Part shown: positions 23,733 through 31,588 of the stretch, piece after piece
Layout of the letters: each line of letters begins with the position of its first letter
Numbering within the stretch: the stretch's first letter is position 1
Assembly (NCBI RefSeq): GCF_022829445.1
Contig: NZ_JAKSXY010000122.1
Span: 310,001-374,000 of the forward strand
Length of the DNA stretch: 64,000 nt
Origin: Methylobacterium sp. J-068
GTDB lineage: Bacteria > Pseudomonadota > Alphaproteobacteria > Rhizobiales > Beijerinckiaceae
Direction: 5' to 3'
Program-made: the position numbers and the translations under genes
The notes under the pieces: model-generated
Database searches by the model: none
Seen by the model: the letters and a program-made list of their open reading frames with translations, nothing else
Told to the model about the DNA's origin: nothing

Positions 23733-24595
23733 TCGATCTCCTGTTCGGCCCCTTCATCGAGTTCGGCTTCATGCGCCGAGCGCTCGTCGGCTGCCTCGCG
23801 CTCTCGCTCTCGGCGCCCCCCGTCGGGGTGTTCCTGATGCTGCGCCGCATGAGCCTGATGAGCGACGCGATGAGCCACGCGATCCTGCCCGGGGCGGCGG
23901 TGGGCTTCCTCGTGGCGGGGCTGTCGCTGCCGGCGATGACGCTCGGCGGCCTCGTGGCCGGCCTCGCCGTGGCGCTGATGGCCGGCCTCGTCACCCGCTC
24001 CACCGCCATCAAGGAGGATGCGAGTCTCGCGGCCTTCTACCTGATCTCGCTCGCCGGCGGCGTGCTGCTGGTGTCCTTGCGCGGATCGCAGATCGACCTC
24101 CTGCACATCCTGTTCGGAAGCGTGCTGGCGCTGGACGACCCGGCCCTGTGGCTGCTCGGGGGCATCGCCACCGCGACGCTGTTCGGGCTGGCGGCGATCT
24201 ACCGGCCGCTGGTGATGGAATGCGTCGACCCGCTGTTCCTGCGCACCGTCAGCCGGGCCGGCGGACCGGTGCATTACGCCTTCCTCGGCCTCGTGGTGAT
24301 GAACCTCGTGGGCGGCTTCCAGGCACTGGGCACCCTGCTGGCGGTGGGGCTGATGCTGCTGCCCGCCATCGCGGCCCGCTTCTGGGCGGCGGACCTCTCG
24401 GGCATGATCCCGGTCTCGGTGCTGATCGCCATGCTGTCGAGCGTGATCGGGCTCAGCGTCTCCTACCGGGCCGACCTGCCGACAGGGCCCGCCATCGTGC
24501 TGGCGGCCGGGGCGCTCTACCTCGCCTCGATGCTGGTGGGACGGCGCGGCGGGCTCGTCCACCGCCTGTTCCGGGCGCGCCACCTCGAGGCCTGA
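23729..24595 (+). CDS. znuB: Zinc ABC transporter permease ZnuB-like
   Basis: A 288-residue inner membrane permease of the ABC-3 family with eight or nine predicted helices. Typical stretches are PPVGVFLMLRRMSLMSDAMSHAILPGAA (the DAxSHA motif of metal permeases), DASLAAFYLISLAGGVLLVSL and NLVGGFQALGTLLAVGLMLLPAIAARFWA. The TTG start at 23729 overlaps the znuC stop (TTGA). No ATG gives a complete first helix. No periplasmic binding protein gene follows. Confidence 0.93.
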   Translation: MIDLLFGPFIEFGFMRRALVGCLALSLSAPPVGVFLMLRRMSLMSDAMSHAILPGAAVGFLVAGLSLPAMTLGGLVAGLAVALMAGLVTRSTAIKEDASLAAFYLISLAGGVLLVSLRGSQIDLLHILFGSVLALDDPALWLLGGIATATLFGLAAIYRPLVMECVDPLFLRTVSRAGGPVHYAFLGLVVMNLVGGFQALGTLLAVGLMLLPAIAARFWAADLSGMIPVSVLIAMLSSVIGLSVSYRADLPTGPAIVLAAGALYLASMLVGRRGGLVHRLFRARHLEA

Positions 24596-24617
24596 GCCTC
24601 TGCGCGGGGCGCCGGGC

Positions 24618-25220
24618 TCAGAGGTTGAACAGGCTCATGATGCCCGAGATGATGGCGTAGACGAAGCCGGCATTGAGCAGGACCCCGATCGCCCCGATGG
24701 CGAATCCGCCCAGGACCACGATGCCGTCGCGCTCCACGAGGCCGAGGCCGACGAGGCAGATCGCCAACCCCAGGGGTATCTGGCCGACGATGGGGGCCGC
24801 CACGATCAGGGCGAGCGACAGCGTGAGCAGCAGCAGGCCGACGCCGCGCATGCCGAGGCCGGTCTCGAACAGGCTCATGCGAGGGCGCGACCAGCGCTCC
24901 AGGCGCCGCAGCAGGGGCACGGCGCGGCCGGCGGCGCGCTCCACGTCCTTGCGGGCCACCGAGCGGCGCAGCAGCGTGCGCGGCAGCCAGGGCGAGGCCA
25001 TGCCCGCCGTGATCTGAATCGCGACGAGGAGCAGCAGCAGACCGCAGACCAGCGGGATCGGCGGCGGCATCGGCAGGCAGTTCGGCAATCCGAGAATCAC
25101 GATGAGGAGCGCGAAGGCGCGATCCTTCAGGACGGCGACGATGTCCCCGACGGTCAGACGTTCTCCCTCCTGCTCGGCGAGCACGGTGAGAACTTCGGAA
25201 GTTCTGGCAGCAGGTGACAA
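24618..25220 (-). CDS. ExoD-family membrane protein
   Basis: About 200 residues of the ExoD family, an integral membrane protein first linked to exopolysaccharide synthesis and alkali tolerance in Sinorhizobium. A soluble start (SEVLTVLAEQEGERLTVGDIVAVLKDRAFALLIVILGLPNCLPMPPPIPLVCG) precedes four hydrophobic helices. The LPNCLPMPPP turn is characteristic. The start is uncertain: there is no ATG before the conserved region. I chose the TTG at 25220 because it precedes SPAARTSEVL by a family-like distance; GTGs upstream are possible. It converges with znuB and diverges from bcsS. Confidence 0.78.
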   Translation of the reverse strand: MSPAARTSEVLTVLAEQEGERLTVGDIVAVLKDRAFALLIVILGLPNCLPMPPPIPLVCGLLLLLVAIQITAGMASPWLPRTLLRRSVARKDVERAAGRAVPLLRRLERWSRPRMSLFETGLGMRGVGLLLLTLSLALIVAAPIVGQIPLGLAICLVGLGLVERDGIVVLGGFAIGAIGVLLNAGFVYAIISGIMSLFNL

Positions 25221-25572
25221 GAAAGCTCGGCCGTTGGCGACTGTCCTGAGGCGGGCTGTAGCCGAGTTGCGCCGCAACGCCAAGCGACCCCGCCCAGCGA
25301 TCCATCCATGCGTCGCCTTCGCAGCGAACACCGGCTCGCCGGGCCGGATGCCCTCGGGTCGAAGCCATTTCACGCACCAACAGAACAATCTCAAGTTTTT
25401 ATCGTGCCAGTTGATTTCGCTCAAGTTATCCAGGGCGACGAATCGCGATGAGACTTCGAGAAACCTATGGATAGAGCGTGGTAAAAGCCTTGCGACCTTC
25501 AATCGGAAGTTGATTAGTCCTCGAACGGACCGGTTCAGAACCGGCTTCAACCCCCGCGAAGTCGGGCAGCCC
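25221..25572. other. 352-bp divergent intergenic region with a 15-bp palindrome
   Basis: Separates exoD (minus) from the BcsS-like gene (plus). The centre (25370-25510) is markedly AT-richer than the surroundings and probably holds both promoters. CCGGTTCAGAACCGG (25530-25544) is a perfect odd palindrome lying 28 bp before the BcsS start and may be an operator. No gene was recognised. Confidence 0.55.
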
Positions 25573-26298
25573 TTGAGTGCGATCGGAGGACGAGCCCGCG
25601 ACGCCGCCCGGCGCATCGCCGCCCTCGGGAGCCTCGCCGGATTGGTCCTGGCGACGCCCGCGTCGGCGGGAGAGACCGCGTCGCCGGCCTCGCTCCTCCT
25701 GTTCGGCAGCCTGGAGGCGAGCCCCTCCGTCTTCGTCACCACCGGCGCCAAGCTGGCGCTCGACCGTCTCGACCGCGAGGGCTTCGTCGCCCTGGCGAAC
25801 CTCGGCGGCGGGCGGCGCCGGGAAGCCACCCTCACCCGCTCGACCGCCATCGGCGCCGTGGTGTTCGGCTATCAGTGGTTCGCGGATTGGGGCGTCGTGG
25901 CCGCCTATCTCGGACCGGAAGGATCGGTGGAGATGGAGACGACGGGCTGCGGCTGCGCCCGGATCCTGCCCGCCCGATTCGGCCTGCGCCTGCACGGGGA
26001 GGTCTGGGCGCGACCGAGCGACGAGACGCTCCTGACCGCTACGCTGGTCCTCGGCACCACCCGCACCAGCGCCTGGAGCCGGCTCGCCTGGGGCTACCGG
26101 CTCTGGGGCGCCTATCTCGGACCCGAGGGCGCTCTGTACCGGGACGAGACCGGCTACCGGAAATGGAATGTCGGCCTGCACGCGACGGATCTCGCCCTCG
26201 GTCGCTTCAGCCTGCGCCTCTCGGCGGGGCTTCAGGTCTCCAGCGACCGGCGGGATGCCGGCCCCTATGTCGGGCTCACGGCCTGGACGCCGTGGTAG
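25573..26298 (+). CDS. bcsS: BcsS-like cellulose biosynthesis/outer-membrane protein
   Basis: About 241 residues with a signal peptide (IAALGSLAGLVLATPASA, followed by GET). The mature part consists of amphipathic strands with repeated aromatic ends: LLFGSLEASPSVFVTTGAKLALDRLDREGFVALANLGGG, GAVVFGYQWFADWGVVAAYLGPEG, WGYRLWGAYLGPEGALYRDETGY and the terminal GPYVGLTAWTPW. This beta-barrel layout fits the BcsS family found near cellulose genes in alphaproteobacteria. No bcsABC genes are here, so the function is tentative. The start is unclear; TTG at 25573 or 25510. The last 23 bp overlap the convergent photolyase. Confidence 0.68.
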   Translation: MSAIGGRARDAARRIAALGSLAGLVLATPASAGETASPASLLLFGSLEASPSVFVTTGAKLALDRLDREGFVALANLGGGRRREATLTRSTAIGAVVFGYQWFADWGVVAAYLGPEGSVEMETTGCGCARILPARFGLRLHGEVWARPSDETLLTATLVLGTTRTSAWSRLAWGYRLWGAYLGPEGALYRDETGYRKWNVGLHATDLALGRFSLRLSAGLQVSSDRRDAGPYVGLTAWTPW

Positions 26299-27871
26299 CG
26301 GGCGCCGTGGTCGCCCGGCGTCCGGCCGGCGCGCTCAAGGCGAGGTCGCCCTGGAGCGGGACCGGTGCGTCGAGCCCATCGAGGATGCGGGCCGCCTGCG
26401 CCCGGATCTCGGCCCGCCGGCCCGCATCCATGCGGTCGAGGTTCCGGTAGGGCATCGCCAGGCGCGGATTGCCGGACAGCCGCTCGGCATGCGTGATCAG
26501 GAAGTTCCAGTAGAGCACGTTGAAGGGGCAGGCCCCCGCGCCGATCTTCTGACTGACGTCGTAGGCGCAGGTCCGGCAGTAATCGGACATCCGGTCGATA
26601 TAGGCGCCGGAGGCCGCGTAGGGCTTCGAGCCCATCACGCCGCCATCCGCCCAGAGCACCATGCCGTGGACGTTGGGCAGTTCCACCCACTCGTAGGCAT
26701 CGGCGTAGACCACGAGGTACCATTCCTCGACCTGGCTCGGCGCGAGTCCGGCCAGCAGAGCGAAATTGCCCGTCACCATCAGGCGCTGGATGTGGTGCGC
26801 ATAGGCGTGGGTGCGGGTGTCGGCGATGCACTGCGCCAAGCAGTTCATGTCGGTCTTGCCGGACCAGTAGAACCACGGCAGGTCACGGGTGGCGCCGAGC
26901 GCGTTCGAGGCCGCGTAGTCCGGCATCCGGGCCCAGTAGAGCCCGCGCACGTATTCGCGCCAGCCCAGGACCTGCCGGATGAAACCCTCGACGCAGGGGA
27001 GCGGCGCGGCGCCCGCGCGATAGGCGCGCTCCGCCGCCCGGCAGACCTCGCCGGCGGTGAGCAGGCCCGCGTTGAGGGCCGGCGCGATCAGCGCGTGATA
27101 CAGGAAGGGCGCGCCGGCGCGCATGGCGTCCTGGTAATCCCCGAAGGACGGCAGCCCGACCGCGAGGAAGTGCCGGAAGGCCGCGAGCGCCTCGGTGCGG
27201 GTGACCGGCCAGGCGAAGGCCTCGGTGTCGCCGAAATGATCGGCGAACTCGGCCTCGACGAGCGCCAGGACCTCGCGCGTGATCGCGTCCGGCGCGAACC
27301 CGATCCGCTCCGGCGGGACATGGCCCCTCGGCAGGGCCTTGCGGTTCTCGGAGTCGAAGTTCCAGCGGCCGCCGGCGGGCTCGGCCCCGTCCATGAGCAG
27401 GCCGGTGCGGCGGCGCATGCCGCGATAGAACGTCTCCATGCGCAGGGCCCGGCGGTCCCCGGCCCAGGCCGCGAAATCGGCGCGGGGGCAGAGGAAGCGG
27501 TTGTCGTCGCGGATCTCCACCGGCACCGGACAATCGTCGCGCCAATCCTGCATCATCGACCAGACCCGCCACTCGCCGGGCTCGGTGACGACGACGCGGT
27601 CGGGCGCGTGACGGGCGACCGCCCGCATGAGTTCGCCCGTGAACGTCCCGGTATTGCCGGCCTCGTCGAGACGGACGTAATCGACCCCGATCCCCTCCGC
27701 CTCCAGTTCGGCCGCGAAGTGGCGCATGGCCGAGAACAGGAAGGCGATCTTCTGCTTGTGGTGGCGGACATAGGTCGCCTCGGCGCGCACCTCGACCATC
27801 AGGACGATGTCGTGGTCCGGGTCGAGGTCGGTGAGGGCGGCGATCCGGCGGGTGAGCTGGTCGCCGAGCAC
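26276..27871 (-). CDS. phrB: FeS-type bacterial cryptochrome/(6-4) photolyase
   Basis: A 531-residue flavoprotein of the FeS-BCP class, predicted to repair (6-4) photoproducts using FAD and a lumazine-type antenna. The N-terminal DUF523-like/Rossmann antenna domain begins LGDQLTRRIAAL and contains HHKQKIAFLFSAMRHFA. The C-terminal helical FAD domain has VEGFIRQVLGWREYVRG and HIQRLMVTGNFALLAGL. The four [4Fe-4S] cysteines are recognisable in NCLAQC, DYCRTCAYD and GACPFN (about residues 341, 430, 433 and 445). The first usable start is the GTG at 27871, which cuts off the usual residues before LGDQL. It is co-directional with the SDR 25 bp upstream. Confidence 0.9.
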   Translation of the reverse strand: MLGDQLTRRIAALTDLDPDHDIVLMVEVRAEATYVRHHKQKIAFLFSAMRHFAAELEAEGIGVDYVRLDEAGNTGTFTGELMRAVARHAPDRVVVTEPGEWRVWSMMQDWRDDCPVPVEIRDDNRFLCPRADFAAWAGDRRALRMETFYRGMRRRTGLLMDGAEPAGGRWNFDSENRKALPRGHVPPERIGFAPDAITREVLALVEAEFADHFGDTEAFAWPVTRTEALAAFRHFLAVGLPSFGDYQDAMRAGAPFLYHALIAPALNAGLLTAGEVCRAAERAYRAGAAPLPCVEGFIRQVLGWREYVRGLYWARMPDYAASNALGATRDLPWFYWSGKTDMNCLAQCIADTRTHAYAHHIQRLMVTGNFALLAGLAPSQVEEWYLVVYADAYEWVELPNVHGMVLWADGGVMGSKPYAASGAYIDRMSDYCRTCAYDVSQKIGAGACPFNVLYWNFLITHAERLSGNPRLAMPYRNLDRMDAGRRAEIRAQAARILDGLDAPVPLQGDLALSAPAGRRATTAPATTASRP

Positions 27872-27895
27872 GAAGCGGAGCGTGCGGATGGGGGC

Positions 27896-28630
27896 TCAGC
27901 CCTTGGTGCGCAGGGCCGAGCGCCCGCCATCGACGCCGATGACCTGCCCGGTGATCCAGGCCGCCTCCTCCGAGACGAGGAAACCGGTGAGGCCCGCGAT
28001 GTCCTCGGGGGTCCCGAGGCGCTGGAGCGCGTGCATGGCCGCGATGCCGGAGGCCAGGGTCTCGCTGCCGGTGATCGCGGCGGCGAGCGGCGTCCGGGTC
28101 AGGGACGGGGCCACCACGTTGACCCGGATCTGCGGGCTGAGTTCGGCGGCGAGCGACAGGGCGAGCCCCTCCACCGCGCCCTTGGCCATGGCGACCGAGG
28201 CGTGGTGGGCGAAGCCCTGCGCCACCGCCACCGTGGAGAACAGGACCACCCCGGCCCCCGCGTCGCCGGCCCCCGCCTTGAGACCCTTGGCGGCGGCCTG
28301 GACCGCCAGGAAGGCGCCGAGCGCGTTGATGCGGAAGTCGGTCTCGGCATCCCGGGCCGTCAGCTTGGCGAGCGGGCGCAGGTTGATGGTGCCGACCGCG
28401 TAGACGAGGCCGGCGAGGTCCTCGCCCGCCTGATCCGTCACGGCGGCGAAGAAATCGGGATCGAGGACATCGCCGGCGGTGACGGTGGTCTCGCCGAGTT
28501 CGGAGGCCAGCGCGTCCAGCCGGCCGGCATCGCGGGCCGCGAGGTGCAGGGCGTAGCCCCGTTGCCGCAGGGCGCGCGCCGTGGCCGCGCCGATGCCGCC
28601 CGTTCCGCCGTAGACGATGACCCGCTTCAT
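27896..28630 (-). CDS. SDR-family protein lacking the catalytic tyrosine
   Basis: A 244-residue short-chain dehydrogenase/reductase-fold protein. The nucleotide-binding loop is YGGTGGIGAATARAL, the Asn region is GLVYAVGTINLRPL, the C-terminal substrate region is NVVAPSLTRTPLAAAITGS, and ITGQVIGVDGGRSAL is the family end. The active site reads STVAVAQG followed by HHASVAMAKGAVEGL: serine and lysine are present, but the position of the YxxxK tyrosine is a valine. It may therefore bind a nucleotide without normal oxidoreduction. The ATG at 28630 has a GGAG at the right distance. It precedes the photolyase in the same operon. Confidence 0.88.
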   Translation of the reverse strand: MKRVIVYGGTGGIGAATARALRQRGYALHLAARDAGRLDALASELGETTVTAGDVLDPDFFAAVTDQAGEDLAGLVYAVGTINLRPLAKLTARDAETDFRINALGAFLAVQAAAKGLKAGAGDAGAGVVLFSTVAVAQGFAHHASVAMAKGAVEGLALSLAAELSPQIRVNVVAPSLTRTPLAAAITGSETLASGIAAMHALQRLGTPEDIAGLTGFLVSEEAAWITGQVIGVDGGRSALRTKG

Positions 28631-28742
28631 GCCCGCTCCCATTCCGCTCGTGATCGATTAAGTAAGGCGCTGGCGGCCGGCGGGGAGCCGCCTCAGCGCG
28701 GGTTCGCCCGCACCGTGGCGTCGCAGGCCGGTCAGGAGCGTC

Positions 28743-29609
28743 ATGAAGTTCGCCTTTGCGGGAATCGACTTCCTCGGCGGCGTGTTCGAGGCCCTGGTCG
28801 GGGCGGGCTGGACGCCGATCAAACTGTTCACCCGGCCCTGCGACGGGATCTACGATCACAACGACGTCGTGCTGGCGAGCGCGCGGACGCATCGCATCCC
28901 GATGCAGATCTCGCGCCTGAAGGCGCCCGATCTCGAGGCCCTGGCGGAGGCGCACGGCACCGGCTGGGCCCTGGTCGTCGCCGGCTATCCCTGGCTCGTG
29001 CGGGGCTGGCGGGGCAAGGCGGCCTACGGCGTCAACTTCCACCCCTCCCCCCTGCCGATGGGGCGCGGCCCCTACCCGCTGTTCAAGGCGATCAGCGACG
29101 CGCAACCCGAATGGGGCGTCACCGCCCACGTGCTGGGCGAGGAGGGCTTCGACACCGGCGACATCCTGGCCCAGGAGCGCTTTCCGCTCACCGAGCGTGA
29201 ATCGCACGAGACCCTGCTGGCCAAGTGCCAGATGGCGGCACGCCGCATCGCCGCCGGGCCCGTCGCCCGCACGCTGCCGGCGCTCTGGGCGGCGGCCGCG
29301 CCGCAAGGGACCGGCTCCTATTGGCCGCGCGTGACGGATGCGGACCGCACCCTGGATTTCCGGGCCGAGGTCGACGCCATCCTGCGCCGGGTGCGGGCCT
29401 TCGGCACCATCGAGACCCTGGCGCGGGTCGGCGAGACCCGGGTCTACGTCGCGGAAGCCGAGGGCTGGCGCGAGGCGCACCGCCACACGCCCGGCGCCGT
29501 CGTCCACCGCCACCGTCGCCACATCGTGATCGCGGCCCGCGACGGCTACATCCAGCTCAACCGCTGGAGCCCGGTGCCGGCGACGGAGATCGGGCATCTC
29601 GGGCGTTAG
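28743..29609 (+). CDS. Formyltransferase-family protein (Fmt-like)
   Basis: A 288-residue protein with the N10-formyltetrahydrofolate-dependent formyltransferase fold. N-terminal Rossmann domain: MKFAFAGIDFLGGVFEALV. Active-site loop VNFHPSPLPMGRGPYPLFKAI keeps the Asn and His (N-x-H), and GVTAHVLGEEGFDTGDILAQE has the catalytic Asp. The C-terminal part (GSYWPRVTDADRTLDF onward) resembles the Fmt C-domain. No def or sun neighbours are present, so it is probably not the initiator-tRNA enzyme. It lies divergent from the SDR/photolyase operon. Confidence 0.87.
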   Translation: MKFAFAGIDFLGGVFEALVGAGWTPIKLFTRPCDGIYDHNDVVLASARTHRIPMQISRLKAPDLEALAEAHGTGWALVVAGYPWLVRGWRGKAAYGVNFHPSPLPMGRGPYPLFKAISDAQPEWGVTAHVLGEEGFDTGDILAQERFPLTERESHETLLAKCQMAARRIAAGPVARTLPALWAAAAPQGTGSYWPRVTDADRTLDFRAEVDAILRRVRAFGTIETLARVGETRVYVAEAEGWREAHRHTPGAVVHRHRRHIVIAARDGYIQLNRWSPVPATEIGHLGR

Positions 29610-29762
29610 AAAGCCGGCGGGGGCGATGACGTCATCATCGATTGCGAAGGCGGGCAGTGGCGGTGTCGACCACGCACGCGCGCCGGTCACCGTCACGCTC
29701 GGCGAGATGCGAAAACGCGTCGAGGCACCCCTTTTCCCAGCGCTCCCAGGAATGACGACGCC

Positions 29763-29933
29763 ATGGCGCGGATGCGCAAGAAGACCGACCTGCCGACCAA
29801 GATCTGCGCCCAGTGCGGCAAGCCGTTCGCGTGGCGCAAGAAGTGGGAACGGGTCTGGGAGGAGGTGCGCTACTGCTCCGACCGCTGCCGGGCGGAGGCG
29901 AAGCGCGGCTCCGCGCCGGGCAAGGCGGGCTGA
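29763..29933 (+). CDS. DUF2256 zinc-finger-like protein
   Basis: A 56-residue protein with KICAQCGKPFAWRKKWERVWEEVRYCSDRCRAEAKR, i.e. two CxxC pairs in the DUF2256 pattern. It probably binds zinc. DUF2256 genes are typically linked or fused to FeS-type photolyase genes, which fits the neighbourhood. The basic N-terminus (ARMRKKTDLPTK) suggests nucleic-acid contact, but that is inference. It is short but clearly a family member. Confidence 0.88.
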   Translation: MARMRKKTDLPTKICAQCGKPFAWRKKWERVWEEVRYCSDRCRAEAKRGSAPGKAG

Positions 29934-29979
29934 GCGAAGCCCTGATCCGCCATCCCGAAGGGATCGACCGGGATGAGGC

Positions 29980-30567
29980 CTATTCCAGGGCCGCGAGGCC
30001 GGCGGGGGTGTCGACGTCCTGCGTCACGCCCACGTCCAGCGGCAATTCCACGACATCGCGTCGGCCCGCGAGGAGACGGCCGGCGCCCTGGTCGCCGGTC
30101 AGTCCGGCCAGCGCGTCGCCGAGGCGCCGGCGGTTGAGCAGGACCGGGTTTCCGCGCTGGCCGCCATGGACCGGGACGATGGCCGAGGGGGCCGGGTCCG
30201 CCCTCGAAAACGCATCCGCCAGGATCGTGAGGTGGCGTGCCGTGACGCGCGGCATGTCGCCGAGGAGCACGAGGACGCCGTCCAGGTGCGCCGGCAGGGC
30301 CGCGAGGCCGGCCCGGAGCGAGGTCGAGAGGCCGTCGGCATGGGCCGGGTTCGTGACTCGGACGAGATCGAGGCCGTCGAGGGCGGCCCCGACGCGCTCG
30401 GCATGCGCGCCGAGGACCGCGACCACGGGGCCGAGACCGGAGACGAGCGCGGCTTCCGCCGCGTGACGCACGAGGGGCCGGCCGTCCAGCGGTTGCAGGA
30501 GCTTCGGGGCCTGCCCGAACCGGGTGCCGCGCCCGGCGGCGAGCAGGATCAGGCCGAGATCAGGCAT
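29980..30567 (-). CDS. mocA: Molybdenum cofactor nucleotidyltransferase (MocA/MobA-like)
   Basis: About 195 residues of the MobA-like NTP-transferase family. The signature LILLAAGRGTRFGQAPKLLQPLDGRPLVRHA (GxGxRxG...K) is at the N-terminus, with VLVLLGDMPRV (metal-binding Asp) and GQRGNPVLLNRR following. MocA-type enzymes attach CMP to molybdopterin for xanthine-dehydrogenase/CODH-family enzymes. Starts at 30567 or 30573 are both possible; both overlap the upstream gene. It is last in the four-gene minus-strand maturation cassette. Confidence 0.88.
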   Translation of the reverse strand: MPDLGLILLAAGRGTRFGQAPKLLQPLDGRPLVRHAAEAALVSGLGPVVAVLGAHAERVGAALDGLDLVRVTNPAHADGLSTSLRAGLAALPAHLDGVLVLLGDMPRVTARHLTILADAFSRADPAPSAIVPVHGGQRGNPVLLNRRRLGDALAGLTGDQGAGRLLAGRRDVVELPLDVGVTQDVDTPAGLAALE

Positions 30568-31588
30568 CGTCATCGTCCACCGGATCGCCGCCCGAGCGAG
30601 GCTGGGGCCGCGAGACGATCTCCATCAGGAGGCCGCCGACCCCGAGGGCGACGATGTCGGCGCGGGTGACGGCGAGCCCGGCCAGCAGGCGGTGCAGCAC
30701 CCAGTCGAAGCCGTTCTCCTTGGGCGAACGGGCGCAGCCCGGCGCGCCGATGACGGGCACGTCGTCCACCGCGCCGACGAGCAGGAGGTTGCCCGGATCC
30801 ACCGGCATGCCGAGATGCGCCACCCGACCACCCGCCGCCTCGATGGCGCTCGGGATCACGTCGCGGCGGTCCGCGATGGCCGACGCGCCGAACACCACGA
30901 CGAGTTCGGCGCGATCCTCCGCGATCGCCGCGCGGATCGCCGCCGCGACCTCGGCGGCCCGGTGCGGCACCCGCGCATCGGTGACGAGGGCCGCCCCCGT
31001 GGGGCGGAGGCGAGCGCGCAGGTTGGCGAGCGTCTTCTCGATGGTCGCCGGCTTCAGGCCCGGCAGCAGGGTCGAGACCACCCCGATCCGGGTCAGGCGA
31101 TAGGGCGCGACGTGGAGCGCGGCCTCGGGCGCGGCGCGGCAGGCGCGCTCCAGGGCTTGGCCCCCGACCGCGTAGGGGATGATCTTGACCGTGGCGACCA
31201 TCTCGCCGGCCACCACCGGCTTGTAGGGTGCGAGCGTCGCCACCGTGATCGCCTCGTCGATGCCGTTGACTGCGTCGATGATCTCGCGGTCGATCCGCAG
31301 CAGGCCGGCCGCCGCCGCGTGGAGGTTGCAGCGCCCGGTGAAGGGCGGCTCGCGGGTGAGATGCGGGCCGGCCAGATGCGCGGCGAGGCGCTCGGCCGCC
31401 GCATCCTCGCCGACATCTCCGGGCTCCAGCGTGACGGTGACGAGTTCGGACAGGCCCGCCGCATCGAGGCGCGCCGCGTCCTCGGCCGGGATCACCCGGC
31501 CCTTCTTCAGGGTCACGTCGTGCGCCCGCACCGTGTGGGCGGCGATCAGACCCGCGGCCTCACGGGTCGGAACCGCGCCGAACTTCAC
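30560..31588 (-). CDS. Molybdopterin-binding protein (MoeA/CinA-like domain)
   Basis: A 342-residue protein. The N-terminal part reads VPTREAAGLIAAHTVRAHDVTLKKGRVIPAEDAARLDAAGLSELVTVTLEPGDVGEDAAAERLA, a MoeA-like entry domain. Residues about 165-330 form the MoCF-biosynthesis fold (LRPTGAALVTDARVPHR, VVVFGASAIADRRDVIPSAIEAAGG, VPVIGAPGCARSPKENGFDWVL). It likely binds molybdopterin for transfer by the partner enzymes. The GTG start at 31588 overlaps the xdhC-type stop. Confidence 0.87.
   Translation of the reverse strand: MKFGAVPTREAAGLIAAHTVRAHDVTLKKGRVIPAEDAARLDAAGLSELVTVTLEPGDVGEDAAAERLAAHLAGPHLTREPPFTGRCNLHAAAAGLLRIDREIIDAVNGIDEAITVATLAPYKPVVAGEMVATVKIIPYAVGGQALERACRAAPEAALHVAPYRLTRIGVVSTLLPGLKPATIEKTLANLRARLRPTGAALVTDARVPHRAAEVAAAIRAAIAEDRAELVVVFGASAIADRRDVIPSAIEAAGGRVAHLGMPVDPGNLLLVGAVDDVPVIGAPGCARSPKENGFDWVLHRLLAGLAVTRADIVALGVGGLLMEIVSRPQPRSGGDPVDDDDA

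Noticed and set aside
26168..29200. About 1000-codon open frame on the plus strand across photolyase and SDR
   Set aside because: Antisense shadow of two clear genes; only the formyltransferase frame inside 28743-29609 is real on this strand.
29625..29636. GATGACGTCATC, a perfect 12-bp palindrome after the formyltransferase
   Set aside because: Short and located behind a gene with no obvious promoter role; chance cannot be excluded.
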